Shown here one piece after another: positions 18,721 through 26,167 of a stretch of DNA of 64,000 bases. The translations under genes and the position numbers were made by a program. The notes beneath the pieces were generated by a model. It had not been told where the DNA came from, did not search any database, and was given only the letters and a program-made list of their open reading frames with translations. Every line of letters begins with the position of its first letter. The stretch's first letter is position 1. Source of the stretch: Amycolatopsis circi (GTDB lineage: Bacteria > Actinomycetota > Actinomycetes > Mycobacteriales > Pseudonocardiaceae); NCBI RefSeq assembly GCF_003385235.1, contig NZ_PQIA01000020.1, positions 1-64,000 of the forward strand, read 5' to 3'.

Positions 18721-19587
18721 TCACACCGGGCAGCCCACCCCGGTCGCCTGCAAAGATGCCTCCCACAACCGGTTTCGCAGGCTTTCGTCGTGCGAGCGGG
18801 CGCTGGACTTGACCGGCTCCGGATAGCCGCGGATCTCGAAAACCCCGCCCGGGCCGTAATACTCGCCATTGCCCGCGCTGGGATCGGTCGCCGCGCGCAG
18901 AGTCGGCAGCGCGCCCATCGCGGGCGTCCGCCCGAACAGCCGGGCGATCGCCAGGTTCGCGTTCCGGAACGCTGACGACGAGTGCCGGAAGATCTCTGTG
19001 GTCGCCCCTCCGGGATGAGCGGCAAGCGAGGCGGTTTCGGTGCCGCGCAAGCGTTTCGCGAGTTCGTAGGCGAACAGCAGATTGGCCAGTTTCGACGCCG
19101 GATATCCGCTGGCCGCGCGCAGGTCGTCGGGGTCGATCCGGCCGAACCGGTGCGCGATGCTGCTGACCGTCACGACCCTCGATCCCGGCACGTCCAGCAG
19201 CCGGTCGATCAGCAACGCCGTCCACGCGAAATGTCCGAGGTGGTTCACGCCGAACTGCATCTCGAACCCGTCCGCGGTCCGGCCGGGCGCATTAGTCACG
19301 CCAGCGTTGTTGATCAGCAGGTCGATCCGGTCGTGCCGGTCGCGCAGCTCGTCGGCCGCCTCCCGCACGGAATCCAGGGACGCCAAATCCAGCCGGACTG
19401 CCTCCACGTCGAGACCGATCCGGCTCGCCGCGGCGTGCGCTTTCCGCAGGTCCCGGCAGGCCAGTACGACTCGCGCCCCGCGCTCAGCCAACGCACGGGC
19501 TGTCTCGAAGCCGATCCCGGTATTCGCGCCGGTGACCACCGCGACGCGGCCGTGCTGATCGCTCTCTAACCTGAACCACTCGTTCAT
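18721..19587 (-). CDS. Short-chain dehydrogenase/reductase
   Basis: SDR of 288 aa of the retinol-dehydrogenase/WW-domain oxidoreductase-like group. The cofactor motif TGANTGIGFETA, structural NNAG, catalytic Ser in VSSIAHR and YPASK (YxxxK) are all present. It is divergent from a TetR gene, and its first codons contain one of two matching operators, so it is probably the regulated target. Substrate unknown. Confidence 0.9.
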   Translation of the reverse strand: MNEWFRLESDQHGRVAVVTGANTGIGFETARALAERGARVVLACRDLRKAHAAASRIGLDVEAVRLDLASLDSVREAADELRDRHDRIDLLINNAGVTNAPGRTADGFEMQFGVNHLGHFAWTALLIDRLLDVPGSRVVTVSSIAHRFGRIDPDDLRAASGYPASKLANLLFAYELAKRLRGTETASLAAHPGGATTEIFRHSSSAFRNANLAIARLFGRTPAMGALPTLRAATDPSAGNGEYYGPGGVFEIRGYPEPVKSSARSHDESLRNRLWEASLQATGVGCPV

Positions 19588-19612
19588 GTTGTATAGTGAA
19601 CCACTAGTTCAC
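19572..19612. promoter_or_regulatory. Twin TetR operators at the SDR start
   Basis: Two palindromes, TGAACCACTCGTTCA (19572-19586) and TGAACCACTAGTTCA (19597-19611), differ at one base and start 25 bp apart. The second extends to GTGAAC-N5-GTTCAC. The first lies within the opening codons of the SDR gene. A TATAGT at 19592-19597 may be the -10 element of the TetR gene. Bound repressor would block both directions. Confidence 0.78.
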
Positions 19613-19634
19613 CTTTATCGGCAAGGAGCGGGCA

Positions 19635-20183
19635 GTGCGGGCAGACGCGGCACGAAACCGGGCGGCGATCCTGACGTCCGCGCGAACCCTGCTGATCGCC
19701 CGCGGACCCGAGGCCGGAATGGACGAGATCGCCGCCGAAGCCGGGGTCGCCGTCGGCACCCTCTACCGGCATTTCCCGACCAAACAGGACCTGGTGCGCG
19801 AGATCGCCGAAGACCTCGGCACCGTGATCGCCGAGATGCTCGACAGCGCCACAGCCCGGGTCGTCGCTGGCGAAACCACTGCAGTCGACGAACTTCTCGA
19901 CCTGATCCGCCGAGTCGTCGTCGATCTCGGCGAAGCGCGCCTCCTCCGCGCCGCACTCTCGAACCTCTCGCCCGAGCCGCTGCGAGCGATGCGCGAACAC
20001 GCCGCCAAGGCGATCGAATCCCTCATCGCCACCGCGCAGCACGACCGCGCCCTGCGTCCGGGGATCTCCGCCGACGACGTCGGATTGCTCCTGGCCACCT
20101 CACCCGGCGCCGACGTTCCGGAACCCGCCCGGCGACGCTGGGCCGAACTGGCCTGGCTCGCCCTGTCGGACCACCGTCGGTAG
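19635..20183 (+). CDS. TetR-family transcriptional regulator
   Basis: Regulator of 182 aa starting GTG. The helix-turn-helix spans about residues 8-55 (RNRAAILTSARTLLIARGPEAGMDEIAAEAGV then GTLYRHFPTKQDLVREI), and the C-terminal domain is of the SbtR/TetR_C type. It is divergently arranged with an SDR gene, with two nearly identical operators in between, which predicts autoregulation and control of the SDR. Confidence 0.9.
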   Translation: MRADAARNRAAILTSARTLLIARGPEAGMDEIAAEAGVAVGTLYRHFPTKQDLVREIAEDLGTVIAEMLDSATARVVAGETTAVDELLDLIRRVVVDLGEARLLRAALSNLSPEPLRAMREHAAKAIESLIATAQHDRALRPGISADDVGLLLATSPGADVPEPARRRWAELAWLALSDHRR

Positions 20184-20274
20184 ACCCGGACGGCCGATCA
20201 GACCACTCCTACCGCCACAAGGTGAGCGGTATTCACATTTTCCGTCACGGTGCGCGCCTGTGAACGGTCAATCC

Positions 20275-20304
20275 TTGACGCGTTGCTTAACTTGCCGGTA
20301 ACTC
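20275..20304 (+). promoter_or_regulatory. Possible promoter of the secreted protein gene
   Basis: TTGACG (20275-20280) and TAACTC (20299-20304) with an 18-nt spacer, about 58 nt before the ATG at 20363. Fair -35, weaker -10; not tested. Confidence 0.35.
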
Positions 20305-20362
20305 TCTAATCGCTGCGCAGCTTTCTCTCTCCCCCGTGAAACCCGCAGGTAGGAGCACACAG

Positions 20363-20992
20363 ATGAAAGCACCTCACCTTTACCGGCTGGCCGCGCTGAC
20401 GGCGGTCGCCGCTCTTCCGCTCGCCCTCGCGGCCCCGGCGTCCGCCGCGACCGCGATCAACTTCGACTGCCAGGCCGACGCACCGGTGGTCGGCCCGCAG
20501 CAGGTGTCGCTGACCCAGAACGCCGACGTCACCGCACCCGCGACGGTCGCCCCCGGCGGCGCGTTCGACGTCGTCATCGACCCGGCGCCCAACACCGTCC
20601 CGAGCGACGTGGGCGGCAACAAGGTCAAGAACATCAACACCTTCGCGCTGAAGTTCCCGATCCCGGCGAACTCGACCTACGTCAGCGCCGACCTCGCCGG
20701 CGGTTCCGGCCTCGGCGACACCGCGCCGACGATCAGCGTCGCCGACGGCGTCGCGACCCTGAGCTTCCCCGGCCCGATCGCCGGCGGCTCGACCTTCGAA
20801 CTGCCGACCGTCACCGCGCATCTCAAGGCAGGCGACTCCGGCACGATCGAGACCAAACTGTCCGGCACCAGCTACAGCGACCCCGGCCTGACGTTCAAGG
20901 CCGTGGCCAGCAGCATCATCGGCGACGTGACCGCGCCGACGGCGTGCTTCCCGAACCCGAGCCCGGTCTTCACGACGACAACCATCGGCTGA
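20363..20992 (+). CDS. Secreted protein of unknown function
   Basis: Protein of 209 aa with a clear Sec signal peptide (positively charged start, hydrophobic core LAALTAVAALPLALA, cleavage likely after APASA). The mature part is beta-rich and Ala/Gly/Thr/Val-rich, with two Cys residues, one near each end (FDCQ and TACFP), which could form a disulfide. I do not recognise a catalytic motif; similar dehydratase- or immunoglobulin-like secreted proteins are common in actinomycetes. The ATG at 20363 follows AGGAG. It ends with a Thr-rich tail. Confidence 0.82.
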   Translation: MKAPHLYRLAALTAVAALPLALAAPASAATAINFDCQADAPVVGPQQVSLTQNADVTAPATVAPGGAFDVVIDPAPNTVPSDVGGNKVKNINTFALKFPIPANSTYVSADLAGGSGLGDTAPTISVADGVATLSFPGPIAGGSTFELPTVTAHLKAGDSGTIETKLSGTSYSDPGLTFKAVASSIIGDVTAPTACFPNPSPVFTTTTIG

Positions 20993-21000
20993 TCCGGACC

Positions 21001-21029
21001 GCGGCCACCCGCTGCGCCCGGGTGGCCGC
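21001..21029. terminator. Hairpin between convergent genes
   Basis: Perfect 10-bp stem GCGGCCACCC / GGGTGGCCGC with a 9-nt loop, sited between the stops of the secreted protein gene and the convergent hydrolase gene. There is no T-tract, so a bidirectional, possibly weak terminator. Confidence 0.5.
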
Positions 21030-21036
21030 GCCCGGT

Positions 21037-22359
21037 TCACGGCAGCAGCAACCCCCAGTAGACCGCCCACGGCACGAACACCAGCCCGGCCACGAGCGGC
21101 GCGATCGCCCCGCGCCGCCGGTCCGGTTTCCGCAGCCCCGCCAGGGTCGTCGCCAACGCCACCACCGTCGCGACCGCCAGCGCCTGCACCGCCAGCCACG
21201 GCAACGGCCGCCCGGCGAGCACCGGTCCGAGATCCTTCATCCCGGACAGCTGCGCCCAGCCGAGCAATCCCACGAAGGCAGCGACAGTCGCCGTCCCCAG
21301 CCCGGCCAGCCACCGCGATGACCTAGTCCCCCGGCGACGCGCTAACGACACCACGCCGCCGACCGCGAACCCGCCGAGCAGCAAGGCGAGAACAATCCCT
21401 TGTGCCCCAACAGATTCCCACCAGCCGAGCGGCCGGAGCGCTTCTGTCGGCCGCTGCGTGAACGCCGCGGTCTCGACGTGCAAGCCCTGCCGATCCGCCA
21501 GCCATTCCCCGACGACCGCCGGATAACCGGGCACGGCCCGAGGCAGCCGGTCGAACCCGGCATCGTTGGTCGCGTACAGATCCGGCCCTCCGCCGGCGAC
21601 GAACCGAATCGTGTGGTTCGGGTGTCCGGCCAGCGCCTCCGCGAAAATCCGGGAACTCTCGACCGGCGCGTGGTTGATGTCGAGGTCTCCCCACAACGCC
21701 AGGATCGGCTGCTTCAGCCGCCGCAACACCGGCACCGGGTCGTAATCCGCCTCGGGAAACAGTCCCGCTCCGACCGCGAACCGCGTGCCCTGCACCGGCA
21801 ACGTCGTCAGCAGCGAACCGGAAATCCCTTGATGGCGAAGGACATTCCCCCAATACCACGAGGTCTGCCGGGCACCGCCCAGTCCGGAACCGCCGACCGT
21901 GATCACGTACGAGATGTCAGCCGTCCGCGTCGCCGCGAGCGGCGCGACCCACGCGCCCTCGCTGACGCCCCAGACGCCGACCTCCGAGACTCCCGACTGA
22001 GCCCGCAGCGCGTGCGCCGCCGAGACCAGATCGTCCGCCAGCACGCCGTAATCGCGCTGGGTTTTGGAATAGCCGCTGGTACGCCGGTCATACACGAGCG
22101 TTGTCACGCCGAGCCGCGTGAACATCTCGGCTTGCACGCGGAGGTTGTCCCGCGTCCGCCAGTCCGATCCGCCTTGCAGGACGATCGCGGACTTCGCTGG
22201 TCCGTCCGGCCGGAATACCGTGCCGTGCAACGTGATCCCGCCCGCGCCAGCGAAACTGACGTCGGCGGACGGTGGTGCTTGTACTGGCTGGGCGGTCGGC
22301 AAGACCGAGCCCAGCGCGAGGATCGCGGCGGCGAGCCGCGATTTGCCCCAGGGCAGCAT
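21037..22359 (-). CDS. Alpha/beta hydrolase with C-terminal membrane domain
   Basis: Protein of 440 aa. A signal-like hydrophobic start is followed by an alpha/beta hydrolase domain (about residues 35-310) with the oxyanion region VLQGGSDWRT and nucleophile elbow GVSEGA (GxSxG), then LALWGDLDINHAPVE with the acidic residue. The last 130 residues hold three or four hydrophobic segments (for example IVLALLLGGFAVGGVV and ALAVATVVALATTLAG). The architecture suggests an extracytoplasmic peptidase- or esterase-like domain anchored in the membrane. Substrate unknown. Confidence 0.85.
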   Translation of the reverse strand: MLPWGKSRLAAAILALGSVLPTAQPVQAPPSADVSFAGAGGITLHGTVFRPDGPAKSAIVLQGGSDWRTRDNLRVQAEMFTRLGVTTLVYDRRTSGYSKTQRDYGVLADDLVSAAHALRAQSGVSEVGVWGVSEGAWVAPLAATRTADISYVITVGGSGLGGARQTSWYWGNVLRHQGISGSLLTTLPVQGTRFAVGAGLFPEADYDPVPVLRRLKQPILALWGDLDINHAPVESSRIFAEALAGHPNHTIRFVAGGGPDLYATNDAGFDRLPRAVPGYPAVVGEWLADRQGLHVETAAFTQRPTEALRPLGWWESVGAQGIVLALLLGGFAVGGVVSLARRRGTRSSRWLAGLGTATVAAFVGLLGWAQLSGMKDLGPVLAGRPLPWLAVQALAVATVVALATTLAGLRKPDRRRGAIAPLVAGLVFVPWAVYWGLLLP

Positions 22360-22450
22360 GAAGTGTTCTCCTTGCTTCGGGAGATCGTGCGACGTTTTCC
22401 CTCATTCCTGGGTGCCGAGTGGCCGCTCGGCACCCAGGGCCTCCGCCAGA

Positions 22451-23026
22451 TCAGTCCTGGACGGCCTCCTCCCCGCCCGGAGCCGGGAACGCGAGCATCC
22501 GCGTCTCGACCCGGCGCGCCCCCTCCGGCGTTTCATCGTCCGGCCGCTGATACCGGCGCAGCAAGGCGAGGTACGCCTCGAAGAAGTCGCCCAGCTCGTC
22601 CAACGTCACGTTGATCGCGCCGCGCGAGTACGGAATCGCGTCCGCCCACTCCCCCAACCGCGGCCGCTCGCGCTCGAACCGGTCGTACAGCTCGGTGTCG
22701 CCCGCGAGCCACAACCGGTGCAGCTCGCCGATCGCCACCTTGGCCGGATCTTCCCGCTCTTGCGCGGGCGGCAGCCGCAGGTCGTAATCCGTCACCCGCC
22801 ACCAGCGTTCCCGCCCGCGTGCGCGTTCGGGAAGCTCCTCGACGAACCCGTTCTCCGCCAGCACCCGCAGGTTGTAACTGGTCCCGCCGCTGGTCACGCC
22901 CAACCGCTCGGCGAGCGTCGTCGACGTCGCGGGTCCGGACGCGGCGAGCACCTCGAGAATCCGCTGCCGCAACGGGTTCGCGAGCGCCTTGAGTGCCTTC
23001 AGATCAGCGGGACGAGGTTCTGCCAT
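22451..23026 (-). CDS. ArsR-type winged-helix regulator
   Basis: Regulator of 191 aa. The N-terminal HTH_20/ArsR-like domain (about residues 10-85) reads LKALANPLRQRILEVLAASG ... TSGGTSYNLRVLAENGFVEE, and the C-terminal part is charged and helical. An ATG at 23026 fits; seven extra upstream codons are possible. A perfect inverted repeat 27 nt upstream of the start is its likely autoregulatory operator. Its target may be the divergent enoyl-CoA hydratase gene or the downstream hydrolase. Confidence 0.88.
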   Translation of the reverse strand: MAEPRPADLKALKALANPLRQRILEVLAASGPATSTTLAERLGVTSGGTSYNLRVLAENGFVEELPERARGRERWWRVTDYDLRLPPAQEREDPAKVAIGELHRLWLAGDTELYDRFERERPRLGEWADAIPYSRGAINVTLDELGDFFEAYLALLRRYQRPDDETPEGARRVETRMLAFPAPGGEEAVQD

Positions 23027-23052
23027 GCCACCAAGGTAGCGGTGCACGAGTT

Positions 23053-23078
23053 TTCATGCACGTGTTTTCGTGCATGAA
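23053..23078. promoter_or_regulatory. Inverted-repeat operator upstream of the ArsR-type gene
   Basis: Perfect 10-bp arms TTCATGCACG and CGTGCATGAA with a 6-nt spacer, in the 96-nt gap between the ArsR-type gene and the divergent enoyl-CoA hydratase gene. Strong candidate binding site for the regulator. Confidence 0.7.
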
Positions 23079-23122
23079 CTTCACGCCCGCTCCCGGGCAG
23101 GCGGTGTGCGAAAGTGTCAGGC

Positions 23123-23896
23123 ATGGCTGACGAACTGGTGCACTACGAGGTGGCGGCCGGCATCGCCACGATCACCCTGGACTCCCCGCACAACCGCAAC
23201 GCGCTGTCGGCGCAGCTGCGGCGGGAACTGAGCGAGTCGCTGACCAAGGCTCGCGAGGACGACGCGGTGCGCGTGGTGCAGCTGACCCACACCGGCCCCG
23301 TCTTCTGCGCGGGCATGGACTTGAAGGAAGCCCGCGGCGCCGGTTCGTCCGACCAGGGCGTGAACGAGTTCCCGCAGATCCTGGACCAGCTGTGGACGAG
23401 CCCGAAGCCGGTCGTCGCCCGGCTGGCCGGGCCGGCTCGCGCGGGCGGCATCGGCATGGTCGCCGCGTGCGACATCGCGGTCGCGGTCCCGGAAGCGACG
23501 TTCGCCTTCTCGGAAGTCCGCATCGGCGTCATCCCGGCGGTCATCAGCCTGACGGTGCTCCCGCGGCTGAACGCGCGGGCCGCGCACGAACTCTTCCTGA
23601 CCGGCGACGTCTTCGATGCGAAGCGCGCGGTGGAGATCGGTCTTCTGAACGCCTGCGTGCCCGCGGAAGACCTCGACAAGAAGGTCGAGGGCTACCTCAA
23701 GTCGCTGACCCTGGGCGGCCCGAAAGCCCTGGCCGCCACGAAGGAACTGCTGGCCCGCCCGCGTCCGGCCACGCCGGCCGAAGGCTTCGCGGACATGAAC
23801 GCCCTCTCCGCGGGCTTCTTCGCCAGCGAAGAAGGCCAGGAGGGCATCCAGGCCTTCGCCCAGAAGCGCAAGCCGAACTGGGTCCCGCAGGACTGA
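23123..23896 (+). CDS. Enoyl-CoA hydratase/isomerase-family protein
   Basis: Crotonase-fold protein of 257 aa. Motifs HNRNALSAQL, FCAGMDLKEA (oxyanion hole strand) and PARAGGIGMVAACDIAVA are typical; the Glu of the first catalytic position seems replaced in AGPARAGGIG, while SEVRIGVIP carries the second acidic position. It may be a hydratase or an isomerase/hydrolase of acyl-CoA. The ATG at 23123 has only a weak ribosome-binding site. It is followed by a palindromic repeat that could terminate transcription. Confidence 0.88.
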   Translation: MADELVHYEVAAGIATITLDSPHNRNALSAQLRRELSESLTKAREDDAVRVVQLTHTGPVFCAGMDLKEARGAGSSDQGVNEFPQILDQLWTSPKPVVARLAGPARAGGIGMVAACDIAVAVPEATFAFSEVRIGVIPAVISLTVLPRLNARAAHELFLTGDVFDAKRAVEIGLLNACVPAEDLDKKVEGYLKSLTLGGPKALAATKELLARPRPATPAEGFADMNALSAGFFASEEGQEGIQAFAQKRKPNWVPQD

Positions 23897-23900
23897 CGCC

Positions 23901-23955
23901 GTCCGTGAGGGGAACCTTCACGGACTCTGAGTCCCTCAGGGTTCCCCTCACGGAC
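23901..23955. repeat. Dispersed palindromic repeat, copy C (55 bp)
   Basis: Perfect 16-bp inverted arms (GTCCGTGAGGGGAACC and complement) with a centre that contains the small hairpin GGACT-CTG-AGTCC. It is the sister of copy A at 12724 and lies in the 68-nt gap between convergent genes, filling it almost completely. Placement suits a bidirectional terminator. Confidence 0.85.
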
Positions 23956-23964
23956 CTTTGCCGG

Positions 23965-24318
23965 TCAGGAATCCACCAGCACCAAGGTCAGCCGCCGGTC
24001 GCCGGAGCCCATGGCCCGCTGCGCGTCCGACAACACGCTGCGCACCGCCAGATAAGCCTTGGGCTCGGCGGCCTTCAATCCGTCCGAACCGGACCAGATC
24101 AGCACGTGCTCGCCGGTCGGCAACCACGACAGATCCGTGAGCATGTCGTACAGCGCGTCCAGATTCCGCCCGAAATAGGCCGGAAAAGACAGCGCCTCGC
24201 CGATCGCGTCCAACGTGGACAGTTTGTCCAGCGTCCGCGCTCCGTCTACCCGATGCGGATAAGCCCCGCGCGCGAAAGCCGTGTCCGCCGCGGCCCGCGC
24301 CGTCCCGTCGCCGCTCAC
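23965..24318 (-). CDS. Barstar-family RNase inhibitor
   Basis: Protein of 117 aa with the barstar signature FPAYFGRNLDALYDMLTDLSWLP, whose acidic residues plug the active site of barnase-type RNases. The ATG overlaps the stop of the upstream secreted RNase gene (ATGA), so the two are made together. It protects the producer's cytoplasm from premature RNase activity. Confidence 0.92.
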   Translation of the reverse strand: MSGDGTARAAADTAFARGAYPHRVDGARTLDKLSTLDAIGEALSFPAYFGRNLDALYDMLTDLSWLPTGEHVLIWSGSDGLKAAEPKAYLAVRSVLSDAQRAMGSGDRRLTLVLVDS

Positions 24319-24767
24319 CGTGCCGGATCCACAACGACGAACGACGCGTAGTGATCCCCTGTGTAATACAACTCTTTCCCCGCCCCCGTGATCAGCCGGC
24401 GGGCCCCTCGGTCCGGGCTCCCGGGCGTTTTCACGGTGTACTCGTGGTAATAGCCGTTCTTCTCCGCGGGCAGCTTTTTCTCCCGGTTCTGGAAGACGAC
24501 GTCGTCATTGCGCGGATACGGGTAGGGCCCGCCCTTCTGGATCAGGCTCCACGTGTCTTTCGCCTGCGAAGGCAGCGACGACAGGGGTTTGACCGGCAGC
24601 TTGGAATCGGCTCCCGGCACCTTCCCGGAAGCGGCGGCGGGAGCACCCGACGAGGACGAGGGCGCCGGCGAATCCGAGGAGCCGGCGGTTTCCTTGACGA
24701 GCCACCCGCCGAGCACCAGCACGAGGAGACCGACGAGCGCAGCGGTGATCCGCCTACGGTTGACCAT
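24315..24767 (-). CDS. Secreted guanyl-specific ribonuclease (RNase N1/Sa family)
   Basis: Protein of 150 aa. An N-terminal membrane/secretion segment (RRRITAALVGLLVLVLGGWLV) and a Ser/Pro/Ala-rich linker precede a microbial RNase domain (about residues 55-150). Catalytic residues can be placed as E109 (HEYTV), R123 or R124 (GARRLI) and H139 (TGDHYASF). It cleaves RNA after guanosine, by family. The absence of a clear cleavage site leaves open whether it is released or membrane-tethered. It is paired with a barstar inhibitor in a 4-nt overlap: a toxin-immunity style module. Confidence 0.92.
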   Translation of the reverse strand: MVNRRRITAALVGLLVLVLGGWLVKETAGSSDSPAPSSSSGAPAAASGKVPGADSKLPVKPLSSLPSQAKDTWSLIQKGGPYPYPRNDDVVFQNREKKLPAEKNGYYHEYTVKTPGSPDRGARRLITGAGKELYYTGDHYASFVVVDPAR

Positions 24768-24778
24768 GGTGTGCCAGC

Positions 24779-24979
24779 TTAGGAGCGGCCGGGACCGTCG
24801 TCGTCACGGGCCGTGCCGAACCAGCGGCCGAAGCGTTCGACCAGCTTGTCGATGGCCCACGCGGCGAGCAGGCACAGCGGCACGAGCACCGCCATCACCA
24901 GCACGAACTGGACGGGGAACCAGGCTTGGGCAAGCCACAGTTCCACCCCGTCCCACCAGTTGGCCAGGCCCTCGAACAC
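24779..24979 (-). CDS. Small membrane protein of unknown function
   Basis: A 66-aa frame from a GTG at 24979. It reads an amphipathic, Trp-rich start (VFEGLANWWDGVELWLAQAW), one strong transmembrane helix (VQFVLVMAVLVPLCLLAAWAI) and a charged tail. Composition and placement (11 nt upstream of the RNase gene, divergent from an oxidoreductase) look like a real small gene. Function unknown; it could be cotranscribed with the RNase-barstar pair. Confidence 0.6.
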   Translation of the reverse strand: MFEGLANWWDGVELWLAQAWFPVQFVLVMAVLVPLCLLAAWAIDKLVERFGRWFGTARDDDGPGRS

Positions 24980-25039
24980 GAATGTGAGCCTACGCGCGCT
25001 CGCCTGCGCCGGGTCGGGCAGGGGAGGTAGGTTGCTGCC

Positions 25040-26005
25040 ATGTTCGCCGTATACGCGCAGGAACCCAACGCCGAGTCCCCGCTCGATTCGCTGGTCGTCG
25101 GCGAGCGGCCGGAACCCGAGGTGCCCGAAGGCTGGGTCCGGGTGCACGTCAAAGCCGCCAGCCTGAACATGCACGACCTGTGGACGTTGCGCGGCGTCGG
25201 CATCAAGCCCGACCAGTTCCCGATGATCCTCGGCTGCGACGGAGCGGGCACGCTCGACGACGGCACCGAGGTCGTGCTGCACTCGGTGATCAACGCGCCG
25301 GGCTGGCAGGGCGACGACACGCTCGACCCGAAGCGCACCCTGCTCACCGAGAAGCACCAGGGCACGTTCGCCGATCAGGTCGTGGTCCCGGCCCGCAACG
25401 CGGTGCCGAAGCCGGCCGGCCTGAGCTTCGCCGAGGGCGCGACGATGGGCACCGCGTGGCTCACCGCGTACCGGATGCTGTTCGTGAAGTCGGAGCTGCG
25501 GCCCGGTCAGACGATGCTGGTCCAGGGCGCGTCCGGCGGGGTGTCGACCGCGCTGATCGCGCTCGGCCGCGCGGCCGGGTTCCGCGTGTGGGTCACCGGG
25601 CGCACCGAAGAGAAGCGAGCGCTGGCCGAGAGCGTCGGCGCACACCAGACGTTCGAGTCCGGCGCGCGGCTGCCCGAGCGGGTGGACGCGGTGTTCGAGA
25701 CCGTCGGCAAGGCCACGTGGGGGCACACGCTCAAGTCGCTGAAGCCGGGCGGCGTGGTCGTGGTGTCCGGTTCGACCAGCGGTCCCGACCCGTCAGCCGA
25801 TTTGCAGCGCGTTTTCTTCCTGCAGCTGCGCGTTCTCGGCTCGACCATGGGCACCCGCGACGAGCTGGCCGACCTGCTCGCCTACCTCGACCTGAAGGGC
25901 ATCAAGCCGCAGATCGGCACGCAGCTCCCCCTTGCGGAGGCCCCCGCGGGATTCGCCGCGATGGCCGCCGGGGAGACCGCGGGCAAGATCGTCTTCACTC
26001 GCTGA
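25040..26005 (+). CDS. MDR-family zinc-type oxidoreductase (quinone reductase-like)
   Basis: Medium-chain dehydrogenase/reductase of 321 aa. The GroES-like part has SLNMHDLWTLRG and GCDGAGTLDDGT, and the Rossmann part has MLVQGASGGVSTALIALGRAAGF and TGRTEEKRAL. It is a probable NADPH-dependent quinone or enone reductase. It stands alone and is followed by a strong intrinsic terminator. Substrate unknown. Confidence 0.9.
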   Translation: MFAVYAQEPNAESPLDSLVVGERPEPEVPEGWVRVHVKAASLNMHDLWTLRGVGIKPDQFPMILGCDGAGTLDDGTEVVLHSVINAPGWQGDDTLDPKRTLLTEKHQGTFADQVVVPARNAVPKPAGLSFAEGATMGTAWLTAYRMLFVKSELRPGQTMLVQGASGGVSTALIALGRAAGFRVWVTGRTEEKRALAESVGAHQTFESGARLPERVDAVFETVGKATWGHTLKSLKPGGVVVVSGSTSGPDPSADLQRVFFLQLRVLGSTMGTRDELADLLAYLDLKGIKPQIGTQLPLAEAPAGFAAMAAGETAGKIVFTR

Positions 26006-26018
26006 GCTTGACTGCACG

Positions 26019-26067
26019 GCGCTGACCTGGACTTTTCCTCGCCGGACAAGTCCGGGTCAGCGCTTTT
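26019..26067 (+). terminator. Intrinsic terminator after the MDR gene
   Basis: Stem GCGCTGACC / GGTCAGCGC plus GGACTT / AAGTCC with one mismatch between the segments, closed by a 13-nt loop and followed by TTTT at 26064-26067, 13 nt after the stop codon. Confidence 0.85.
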
Positions 26068-26167
26068 ACCTGTTCTCCAGTGAATCGTCAACACCCCAGC
26101 TTCGCAATCAGATAGTGACCCCCAAAGTTCCACCAGAAGTCGACCTTGGGCGGTTAACCTGGAGAAC

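Noticed and set aside
23123..23896. Crotonase gene as the missing BadK of the alicyclic pathway
   Set aside because: It is 31 kb away, under a different regulator, and its first catalytic Glu appears absent.
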